Source: Candidatus Daviesbacteria bacterium
GTDB lineage: Bacteria > Patescibacteria > Microgenomatia > Daviesbacterales > UBA10151
DNA: 64,000 bases
NCBI GenBank assembly: GCA_016187025.1
Contig: JACPKM010000001.1
Span: 448,072-512,071 of the forward strand
Direction of reading: 5' to 3'
Shown: in pieces, positions 45,680-52,589 of the stretch
Layout: every line of letters begins with the position of its first letter
How positions within the stretch are numbered: position 1 is the first letter of the stretch
Program-made: the position numbers and the translations under genes
The notes under the pieces: model-generated
Told to the model about the DNA's origin: nothing
Database searches by the model: none
The model's input: only the letters and a program-made list of their open reading frames with translations

Positions 45680-46814
45680 CACTTTAAACATCCTTTTTCT
45701 CTTTTTGGTGTGGCGGATATTACTTATTATATTTTTCCTAATCGGAGTAAGTTTTATTCCGTTGGCCTACACCGATAGATTCTTAGGTGGTGGACCAATC
45801 TATCATTTTATATACCCGGAACTTTTTTCTTGGGCTAATTTTGATGGTGAGCATTACCTTTCTATTGCAATTTTTGGTTATAAAAGTTTGCAGCAGGCAT
45901 TTTTCCCGATGTATCCGTTACTGATTTACGTAATCTCCAAGCCTTTCTATGCTGACTTGCTAACTTCCTTAACCTCCGCTACTATTACGGGACTATTAAT
46001 ATCAAATCTGTCACTTGCCTTATCACTCTTACTACTTTTTAAACTTGTTAATATAGATTATTCAAAAAGGATTGCATATTGGGTAGTTATTTTGACACTT
46101 GTCTTTCCAACTTCATTTTATTTTGGATTAGTTTATAGCGAATCTCTATATCTGCTTTTATCCCTGGGTGCTTTTTATGCTGCTAGGAAAAACATGTGGT
46201 GGTTGGTAGCGGTACTTGGGGGTATCTGTTCTGCAACCAGAATATTTGGACTGCTAATTTTTCCTGCACTGGTAATAGAAGCATGGCAGCAAAAAAGCAT
46301 AAAGAAAAACTTTCTTTTTTTATGTCTTTTACCAGCAGGATTTTTAATATATATGTTTTATCAGTGGATAAGTGTTGGAGATCCACTGGCGTTTTATAAT
46401 TTGCAAAAAATTGTGGGTGAACAACATCAATCAGGAATAACTTTACTTCCACAAATTTATTACCGGTATGTGAAAATCTTATTTTCACTTGATGTGAATA
46501 ATATAATGTATCAAACTATTGTTTTAGAGCTGTTGACAGGACTGGCATTTTTTATCTTGCCTATATATGGATATGTAAAAGGCATCAGGCTTTCCTATAT
46601 TTTCTATGCGCTAACTGCGTTTATCTTACCCACTATTCAAGGGAGCTTATCATCTCTACCCCGATATGTAATTGTGCTTTTCCCCAGTTTTCTTGCATTA
46701 GCAATATTCTTAAATAAATTCCCTCTTTATATTAAGATCTCTATTTTGGTAATCTTATTTTTATTTCTTAGTTTAGAAACAGCCCTTTTTTTAAGGGGAT
46801 ATTGGGTAGCATGA
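45657..46814 (+). CDS. GT-C membrane glycosyltransferase, PIG-V-like
   Basis: A 385-residue protein with about ten membrane segments. The first outside loop has N-F-D-G-E-H-Y-L-S-I-A-I-F-G-Y and then A-F-F-P-M-Y-P, a good match to the W-D-G-x-x-Y-x-x-I-A-x-x-G-Y...F-F-P-x-Y-P pattern of PIG-V-type mannosyltransferases. The Asp in D-G is the expected catalytic base. It is stronger evidence for this family than the reverse-strand gene at 6067. It overlaps the GT4 gene by 23 bases and ends in ATGA shared with the flippase. Confidence 0.77.
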   Translation: MRKLLKSNTLNILFLFLVWRILLIIFFLIGVSFIPLAYTDRFLGGGPIYHFIYPELFSWANFDGEHYLSIAIFGYKSLQQAFFPMYPLLIYVISKPFYADLLTSLTSATITGLLISNLSLALSLLLLFKLVNIDYSKRIAYWVVILTLVFPTSFYFGLVYSESLYLLLSLGAFYAARKNMWWLVAVLGGICSATRIFGLLIFPALVIEAWQQKSIKKNFLFLCLLPAGFLIYMFYQWISVGDPLAFYNLQKIVGEQHQSGITLLPQIYYRYVKILFSLDVNNIMYQTIVLELLTGLAFFILPIYGYVKGIRLSYIFYALTAFILPTIQGSLSSLPRYVIVLFPSFLALAIFLNKFPLYIKISILVILFLFLSLETALFLRGYWVA

Positions 46815-48100
46815 TGAAACTATTAAATAGCATTTTTAAATATAGGTTATTTACTGGTAGTGTTTTAATGATTATCGGCAGCAACCTAATAAATGGGCTT
46901 AACTATATATATCATTTTATTATGGGTAGGATGCTCGGTCCAGCAAGTTACGGTGAGTTGTCCGTATTATTTTCATTGATGGGTCTTTTAGGAATATTTA
47001 CATTGTCTTTTGGACTGGTAATAGTAAAGTTTGTATCGGGTGCAAAGTCTGATGAAGAAGTTAAAAAACTAGCAAATTGGATTAATAAAAAGATAATACT
47101 GGTTTCGTTAATATTTGGAGTTTTTATAGTGCTAATATCTCCTTTTTTATCTGAATTTCTCAATATTGGCAATTTAGTACTTTTCGTTCTCATAGCATTT
47201 TATGCAGTCTTTAGTTATCCAGCTTTTTTCAACAGATCCATTCTTCAAGGGCTTTTAAAGTTTAAAGAGATGTTGTTTAGTATATTGGTCGATAATAGTA
47301 TAAAACTTACTCTGGGAATCTTAATGGTGTATTTAGGATATTCAGTAGGAGGGGCACTATTTGCTTTAGTTGTTGCCAGTATGATTGGTTGGTTATCATC
47401 AATATATTTTATAAAAGATTATTTAGACGTTAAAACTAGAGGTAATCCGCAACTTAAAGCCATGTTTGTTTACTCCATCCCTGTTTTTATACAATCTGTC
47501 GCAGTAACGTCCTTATACTCATCAGATTTAGTATTAGTTAAACATTTTTTTTCTTCCTATGAATCGGGTTTGTATGCAGCTTTATCCACATTCGGAAAGA
47601 TTATCTTTTTTGCTACAGCTCCCATCTCATCTGTGATGTTTCCTTTGATATCACGGAAGCATTCTAAGGGTGAAGGATATCATAAAGTGTTTTTATATAG
47701 TTTATTGCTCACCTTAGGTTTATCGATATCGATTTTAGCAGCCTATTTCGTATTTCCCAGGTTAATAATTGAGATGTTATATGGGCCCAAATTTATTGAT
47801 GCATCATATTTGTTATTTAAATTTGGGTTGTTTATGACAATTTTTACAACCGCTTCCTTAGTAATTAGCTATTATCTTTCTTTAGGCAAAAGTAGAATAG
47901 TTATTTTTCCACTTTTTGCAGCTGCCGTGCAATTGGTCGGGATTTGGTTATACCATGATAGCCTAGATACTGTTATTAACGTTTCGATATTAGTTGTTGC
48001 TTTACTCTTAATTTGCTTATTTATATACTATGGACATGCATCCAAAATTAATATCAGTTATAGTTCCCGCATACAAGCAGGAAAATACCATACTTCATGA
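46811..48100 (+). CDS. MOP-superfamily oligosaccharide flippase, second copy
   Basis: A 429-residue protein with about twelve membrane segments. G-S-N-L-I-N-G-L-N-Y-I-Y-H-F-I-M-G-R and L-G-P-A-S-Y-G-E-L-S near the N-terminus, with F-F-N-R-S-I-L-Q-G further on, are typical of Wzx-like flippases. It differs clearly from the first flippase at 18635 and is shorter. I chose the ATG at 46811 (ATGA overlap with the previous gene) over the upstream TTG. Its C-terminal 21 residues are encoded in DNA that also carries the promoter and start of the next gene, an overlap of 65 bases. Confidence 0.84.
   Translation: MMKLLNSIFKYRLFTGSVLMIIGSNLINGLNYIYHFIMGRMLGPASYGELSVLFSLMGLLGIFTLSFGLVIVKFVSGAKSDEEVKKLANWINKKIILVSLIFGVFIVLISPFLSEFLNIGNLVLFVLIAFYAVFSYPAFFNRSILQGLLKFKEMLFSILVDNSIKLTLGILMVYLGYSVGGALFALVVASMIGWLSSIYFIKDYLDVKTRGNPQLKAMFVYSIPVFIQSVAVTSLYSSDLVLVKHFFSSYESGLYAALSTFGKIIFFATAPISSVMFPLISRKHSKGEGYHKVFLYSLLLTLGLSISILAAYFVFPRLIIEMLYGPKFIDASYLLFKFGLFMTIFTTASLVISYYLSLGKSRIVIFPLFAAAVQLVGIWLYHDSLDTVINVSILVVALLLICLFIYYGHASKINISYSSRIQAGKYHTS
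48001..48029 (+). promoter_or_regulatory. leaderless-type promoter inside the flippase gene
   Basis: TTTACT (48001-48006), 17 bases, TATACT (48024-48029), then 6 bases to the ATG at 48036. The promoter lies wholly within the 3' end of the flippase coding sequence and favours the second of two in-frame ATGs (48030, 48036) for the next gene. Confidence 0.65.
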
Positions 48101-48842
48101 CTTGAAAAAGATTAAGTCAGTGTTAGATAGTCTACGATATCCAAATGAGTTGATTTGTGTAGTTGATGGTAAAGTGGATAATACCTTTAAAATTGCCCAA
48201 AAGTTTGCCAGTCAATACACAAACGTAAAAACAATAGGTTACGAAACAAATAAAGGTAAGGGATATGCTGTAAGGTATGGTATGGCAGAAAGCAAGGGTG
48301 ATGTAGTTGGTTTTATAGATGCAGGAATGGATATAGATCCAAATGGTTTATCAATGCTTCTTGAGCATTTTGAATGGTACAATGCCGACATTATCGTTGG
48401 TTCAAAAAGACATCCGGTATCCAAAGTAGCCTACCCTTGGCAAAGAAAAATTTTATCTTTTGGCTATCAAATGTTAGTATTTTTCTTGTTTGGTTTAAAA
48501 ATTAGGGATACACAAGTAGGTATGAAATTTTTTAGAAGAGATGTGCTAGAAAAAGTTTTACCAAGGCTGCTGGTAAAGACTTATGCATTTGATATTGAAA
48601 TTCTGGGAGTTGCTAATTATTTAGGATTCAAAAAAATTTACGAAGCTCCTATAGAGATTAAATTGGAATTCAGAACAGGATCTGATCTAACAAGCCGTAA
48701 GTTTTTAAGGACAATAACAGCCATGTTAATTGATACCTTAGCAGTTTTTTATAGACTAAGAGTACTTCAATATTACTCAGATAAAAATCACAGGAAGTGG
48801 AGATACGATCCAGAGCTTGATTTTAGGGTAAATGTTGTTTAA
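48036..48842 (+). CDS. GT2 glycosyltransferase, polyprenyl-phosphate sugar synthase type
   Basis: A 268-residue GT2 enzyme: S-V-I-V-P-A-Y-K-Q-E-N, C-V-V-D-G-K-V-D-N-T, N-K-G-K-G-Y-A-V-R-Y-G, and the metal site F-I-D-A-G-M-D, a variant of the usual D-A-D. V-G-S-K-R-H-P and T-Q-V-G-M-K-F-F match DPM1-like enzymes. There is no clear membrane helix except a weak segment around residue 145. Promoter spacing supports ATG 48036 over ATG 48030. It probably makes a lipid-phosphate sugar for the GT-C enzymes. Confidence 0.82.
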   Translation: MHPKLISVIVPAYKQENTILHDLKKIKSVLDSLRYPNELICVVDGKVDNTFKIAQKFASQYTNVKTIGYETNKGKGYAVRYGMAESKGDVVGFIDAGMDIDPNGLSMLLEHFEWYNADIIVGSKRHPVSKVAYPWQRKILSFGYQMLVFFLFGLKIRDTQVGMKFFRRDVLEKVLPRLLVKTYAFDIEILGVANYLGFKKIYEAPIEIKLEFRTGSDLTSRKFLRTITAMLIDTLAVFYRLRVLQYYSDKNHRKWRYDPELDFRVNVV

Positions 48843-48854
48843 TCCTATTAGGAT
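48842..48854. repeat. perfect 6-bp inverted repeat
   Basis: ATCCTA-T-TAGGAT starts at the last base of the preceding stop codon. As RNA only ATCC/GGAT could pair around a 5-base loop, and no T-run follows directly, so it is a poor terminator. It could be a dyad-symmetric protein site. The rest of the 58-base gap (48843-48900) holds a possible TATAAA -10 (48890-48895) 5 bases before the next ATG. Confidence 0.35.
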
Positions 48855-48900
48855 CGTCTACCCACAAGTATTATTTTTTGATTGAAGGTTATAAAAGATT

Positions 48901-50028
48901 ATGAAGATTGTTATATTTTCCTGGAGAGGACCAGGTCATCCAAATGCAGGTGGAGCTGAACAGGTAACGCTAGAACACGCTAAGGGATGGGTTAAAAAGG
49001 GTTACGATGTAACGCTCTTTACCTCAACTTTCCCAGGAGGAGCCGAAAAAGAGATCATTGAAGGAGTAAAGGTAATTCGTAAAGGAGATCAAATTGTGGG
49101 TGTTAGATTAGCAGCCTGCTTTTGGTATCTGATGGGTGATCATCAAAAGTTCGACATTGTTGTTGATGAATTTCATGGACTTCCTTTCTTTACACCTCTT
49201 TTTGTAAAGACAAAAAAACTTGCCTTTATCCATGAAGTAGCAAAAGAGGTGTGGAGGTTAAACCCATGGCCTAAACCTTTAAATCTCATTCCCTCAATTT
49301 TAGGGTTATTATTTGAGCCATTTATATTCAAACTTCTTTATGCCAATACTCCATTTATGACCGTCTCAGAATCTACGATGCACGATTTAATAGACTGGGG
49401 AATTGATCCTAAGAACATTACTGTTATTCATAATGGTTTCAGCGCTAAGGGTATCAGGAAAAGGTACAAAAAAGAATTAATAAAAACCGTTATTTTCTTA
49501 GGGGCATTGAGTCAAGACAAGGGAATTGAAGAAGCAATAGACGTTTTTTCCTATATTTATGATAATCTAGATAAAAAATGGCAAATGTGGGTAGTTGGAA
49601 AAGGCGGAAGCAGTTACCTACATGACTTAATTTTGAAAACACAAAGCTTGGGAGTCAAAAATAAGATCAAATTTTTGGGATATGTCGATAATAATAAAAA
49701 GTTTGAGTTACTTTCTAGGGCTCACCTTTTGATAAATACTTCAGTCAGAGAAGGGTGGGGCCTTGTTGTTATTGAAGCTGCTGCTGTTGGTGTTCCTTCG
49801 GTGGCATTTAATGTCTCCGGTCTAAAAGATTCTATTATCGATAAAAAGACAGGATTGTTATTTAGCTATGGAGATATTAAAGGTATGGCAGAGGGAATAG
49901 TGCAGTTAGTTAACGATCAAACGAAGTATAAAAAGCTAGCAAAAGAAGCAAAAAATCGTACTAAAGAATTTAATTGGAGCAAATCTACTTTACAAAGCGG
50001 CCAATTAATAGTTGATCTAGTAGGTTGA
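48901..50028 (+). CDS. GT4 glycosyltransferase
   Basis: A 375-residue GT-B enzyme. The N-terminal loop is H-P-N-A-G-G-A-E-Q-V-T, F-L-G-A-L-S-Q-D-K-G marks the second domain, and R-E-G-W-G-L-V-V-I-E-A-A-A-V-G-V-P is the donor-binding retaining motif. V-S-E-S-T-M-H-D-L is also typical. It is a cytoplasmic sugar transferase whose donor I cannot tell. It stands at the head of the sugar-tailoring part of the window, directly upstream of a GDP-mannose epimerase with its own promoter. Confidence 0.85.
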   Translation: MKIVIFSWRGPGHPNAGGAEQVTLEHAKGWVKKGYDVTLFTSTFPGGAEKEIIEGVKVIRKGDQIVGVRLAACFWYLMGDHQKFDIVVDEFHGLPFFTPLFVKTKKLAFIHEVAKEVWRLNPWPKPLNLIPSILGLLFEPFIFKLLYANTPFMTVSESTMHDLIDWGIDPKNITVIHNGFSAKGIRKRYKKELIKTVIFLGALSQDKGIEEAIDVFSYIYDNLDKKWQMWVVGKGGSSYLHDLILKTQSLGVKNKIKFLGYVDNNKKFELLSRAHLLINTSVREGWGLVVIEAAAVGVPSVAFNVSGLKDSIIDKKTGLLFSYGDIKGMAEGIVQLVNDQTKYKKLAKEAKNRTKEFNWSKSTLQSGQLIVDLVG

Positions 50029-50053
50029 AATTTAACTACTAATTCACTAAACT
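50025..50053 (+). promoter_or_regulatory. leaderless-type promoter for the GME gene
   Basis: TTGAAA (50025-50030), 17 bases, TAAACT (50048-50053), then 7 bases to the ATG at 50061. The -35 overlaps the stop codon of the GT4 gene. Confidence 0.72.
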
Positions 50054-50060
50054 TATTTTT

Positions 50061-51038
50061 ATGCTAAAAAAAGACAGAGTTTTAGTAACAGGAGCAGGGG
50101 GTTTTATTGGCCATCATTTAGTATCTTATCTCAAGAAAAAGGGTTATTGGATAAGGGGAGTTGATATCAAGGAACCGGAATACGAGAAGTCCCAGGCAGA
50201 CGAATTCTTAGTTTTAGATTTAAGAGAAAAAGATAATGCACTCAAGGCTACTAAGGGAGTAGACCACGTATATGCTCTGGCAGCTGATATGGGAGGTATG
50301 GGTTTTATTTCTTCTAATCATGCAACTATTCTTTATAATAATTCGATGATTAATTTAAATACAATTGAAACTGCTAGAACGAATGGTGTGAAGAGGTACT
50401 TCTATGCTTCTTCAGCTTGTATATACCCAGAATATCGACAAAAGGAAGTAAACTTAACACCTCTGAAAGAAGAAGATGCATATCCTGCTCAACCTCAAGA
50501 TGCCTACGGATGGGAAAAGTTAGTTAGCGAAATTTTAGTTAAGTATTATCATGAAGAACATGGAATAGAGACAAGAGTGGCTCGTTTTCATAATATTTTT
50601 GGTCCTCTAGGAACCTGGGATGGGGGAAGAGAAAAAGCTCCTGCAGCAGTTTGTAGAAAAGTTGCTATAGCTAAATTAACTGGAAATCATGAAGTGGAAA
50701 TTTGGGGAGATGGAAAGCAGACAAGATCATTTTGCTATATTGACGATTGCATTGAGGGGATTTACAAATTAATGATGTCAGACTTTAGGGAACCTCTAAA
50801 TATTGGTCAAGATAGAATGGTTACAATAAATCAACTAGTTGATATTATTACAGATATTGCTGGTATAAAAGTAGTAAAAAAACACATTACCGGTCCTCAA
50901 GGTGTCAGAGGGAGAAATTCTGATAATACGAGATTAAGAAAAGAGCTGCAATGGGAACCTGAAATTTCTTTAGAAGAGGGATTAGCCAGGACTTATAAAT
51001 GGATAGAAGAACAAGTAAAAGCAAAGATTGTATCCTAA
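50061..51038 (+). CDS. gme: GDP-D-mannose 3,5-epimerase, plant-like
   Basis: A 325-residue extended SDR enzyme with T-G-A-G-G-F-I-G-H-H at the NAD site. The strings A-A-D-M-G-G-M-G-F-I, Y-A-S-S-A-C-I-Y-P-E, P-Q-D-A-Y-G-W-E-K-L, R-F-H-N-I-F-G-P-L-G-T-W and G-G-R-E-K-A-P-A-A are diagnostic of plant GME, which makes GDP-L-galactose and GDP-L-gulose from GDP-D-mannose (in plants, for vitamin C). Its C120, Y149, K153 and K192 fall exactly 25 below Arabidopsis C145, Y174, K178 and K217, the known catalytic residues. V-R-G-R-N-S-D-N near the C-terminus also matches. It probably supplies L-galactose or L-gulose for the surface glycan. Confidence 0.88.
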   Translation: MLKKDRVLVTGAGGFIGHHLVSYLKKKGYWIRGVDIKEPEYEKSQADEFLVLDLREKDNALKATKGVDHVYALAADMGGMGFISSNHATILYNNSMINLNTIETARTNGVKRYFYASSACIYPEYRQKEVNLTPLKEEDAYPAQPQDAYGWEKLVSEILVKYYHEEHGIETRVARFHNIFGPLGTWDGGREKAPAAVCRKVAIAKLTGNHEVEIWGDGKQTRSFCYIDDCIEGIYKLMMSDFREPLNIGQDRMVTINQLVDIITDIAGIKVVKKHITGPQGVRGRNSDNTRLRKELQWEPEISLEEGLARTYKWIEEQVKAKIVS

Positions 51039-51062
51039 AGATTTATCATTTTAATAGCCTAA

Positions 51063-51091
51063 TTGATAAAACTTTTATTATTTGGTATAAA
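51063..51091 (+). promoter_or_regulatory. leaderless-type promoter for the GT2 gene at 51099
   Basis: TTGATA (51063-51068), 17 bases, TATAAA (51086-51091), then 7 bases to the ATG at 51099. The -35 box begins with an in-frame TTG that a gene finder may mistake for the start. The promoter shows why the ATG is right. Confidence 0.75.
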
Positions 51092-51098
51092 GTTTCAA

Positions 51099-51824
51099 AT
51101 GAAAGTAACCGATAAAAAAAGGAAATATAGCGTATCTGTAATTATTCCTTGCTACAACGAGGAAGGCAATATTGAGGAGTGTATAAGACGAGTTCCTAAA
51201 CTTGGCAGTGATACTGAAATAGTCGTAGTAGATGATGGATCCAAGGATGCTACAGCAGATATAATCAAGAAACTTCGTAAAAGATATAAAAATTTAAAAC
51301 TTATGTCTTATTTTCCAAACAGAGGCAAAGGCAATGCTGTTAGGGCAGGTCTAAATGCGGCCAAAGGAGACGTCCTTATTATTCTAGATGCTGATATGGC
51401 AGTGGCTCCAGAAGAGATGAATAAATTTGTTAAGCCTCTTATTGATGGCAAAGTCGGATTTACAAACGGAACAAGATTTATTTATAAAATGGAGAAAGGA
51501 GCTATGGGGAAAATTAACTATATAGGGAATAGATTAATGGGGTTACTGTTTACTCTGGCTATAGGACAGAAAATTACCGACAGTCTTTGTGGAACTAAGG
51601 CTTTATTCAGAAAAGATTACAAAAAAATAGGAATTCATAAAGATGATCCATGGGGAGATTTCTCTTTAATTTTTGGAGCTGCTAGATTAGGACTCAAGAT
51701 TCAAGAGATATCTATACACTACAAAAAACGGGTGGCCGGTAAGTCAAAAATGAAATTAATAGAACATGGTACGAAGTTATTCTATATATGGTTTAGACAA
51801 TTCCAGCAATATCGTTTTCAGTAA
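51099..51824 (+). CDS. GT2 glycosyltransferase, DPM1-like
   Basis: A 241-residue GT2 enzyme: S-V-I-I-P-C-Y-N-E-E-G-N, V-V-V-D-D-G-S-K-D-A-T, N-R-G-K-G-N-A-V-R-A-G, metal site L-D-A-D-M-A-V, then T-N-G-T-R-F-I-Y and D-S-L-C-G-T-K-A-L. It is the intact relative of the GT2 domain at the end of the triple fusion at 52590 (N-G-T-R-H-I-Y, D-L-L-C-N-V-K-A-L). Its start is fixed by the promoter. Thirteen bases after its stop the HD-domain relic starts. Confidence 0.85.
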   Translation: MKVTDKKRKYSVSVIIPCYNEEGNIEECIRRVPKLGSDTEIVVVDDGSKDATADIIKKLRKRYKNLKLMSYFPNRGKGNAVRAGLNAAKGDVLIILDADMAVAPEEMNKFVKPLIDGKVGFTNGTRFIYKMEKGAMGKINYIGNRLMGLLFTLAIGQKITDSLCGTKALFRKDYKKIGIHKDDPWGDFSLIFGAARLGLKIQEISIHYKKRVAGKSKMKLIEHGTKLFYIWFRQFQQYRFQ

Positions 51825-51837
51825 GTTTTGTTTTTCT

Positions 51838-52566
51838 ATGAGGAAAAAAGCCAAAAATGAGCATCTCCAGAAGTTGAACCTTTTTATCAAACAACAACAG
51901 CACCTTAAGAAAGTTTATGCCCAGGTAAAAGGTATCTATTTGATAAATGAAAAGATTGGGTTAGTAATGGGAGGACATGGGCTTGATCATGTTCAAAGAG
52001 TCGCTGGAATGTCAGCGGTATTATCCTCACTGGAAGGAGTAAGCCCTTATCTACCAATTTTGGCAGCTTTAATACATGATTTAGGACGTATTAGCAACGA
52101 CCCTAGAGCTAAAACTTACTTACATGGACAGTTATCTGTGAAAATGTCCAAAGAGATTTGAACCTCACTGCCTTTAACTGCAGAGGAGAGGATCATAGTT
52201 CAAAATGCAGTGATTGATCACCCTTTACTTAATGATAAGGTAAGAGTGAACTGGCTAGTGAAGGTATTGATGGATGCCGATAGATTGGATAGTATGGGAG
52301 CGCTGGGTCCAGTAAGAGCAGCAGCTACGAGGTGGAATCTTCCCCTCTATACTGATAAAAAAATTGAATCTGCAGAGGAAAAAGACATAAAATCCATATT
52401 TCAGGATTTTTCCATCAGAGTCCCTAAAATCTATAATTCATTATGGACTAAATCAGCTCGTCAAATTGCCAGGTCCAGAATTCAATTTTTAAGGGTATTT
52501 ATCAAAGAGTATGAAAAAGAGGCTCACTTTATGTTAAAAAGTTTTCATGATCTAGAAATTGAGTAA
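51838..52566 (+). pseudogene. HD-domain hydrolase interrupted by one in-frame TGA
   Basis: One frame runs from ATG 51838 to TAA 52566 (242 codons) with a single TGA at 52159-52161 (codon 108). Reading through gives an HD-superfamily phosphohydrolase: H51 (G-L-D-H), H80-D81 (A-L-I-H-D-L-G), H96, then D148 (D-A-D-R-L-D) after the stop. The sequence on both sides is well conserved and not otherwise decayed, so the change looks recent, or is a sequencing error. Reinitiation at GTG 52210 would make a C-terminal piece. TGA recoding is unlikely because many neighbours end in TGA and no other intact gene contains one. Its nucleotide or phosphate substrate is not evident. Confidence 0.75.
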
Positions 52567-52570
52567 AATA

Positions 52571-52579
52571 TGTTATATT
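52571..52579 (+). promoter_or_regulatory. possible extended -10 promoter
   Basis: TGT followed by TATATT (52574-52579) is an extended -10 element 10 bases before the GTG at 52590. No matching -35 is seen. The transcript would have a leader of only a few bases. Confidence 0.45.
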
Positions 52580-52589
52580 CTCATTACTT

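Noticed and set aside
51063..51098. Extended N-terminus of the GT2 gene from a TTG start
   Set aside because: The TTG is the first half of the -35 box TTGATA, and the GT2 fold begins after the ATG at 51099.
52159..52161. TGA recoding (as in Gracilibacteria and Absconditabacteria)
   Set aside because: Only one in-frame TGA occurs in a gene-like frame. Many intact genes end in TGA (for example at 20119, 26511, 40662, 46814, 50028).
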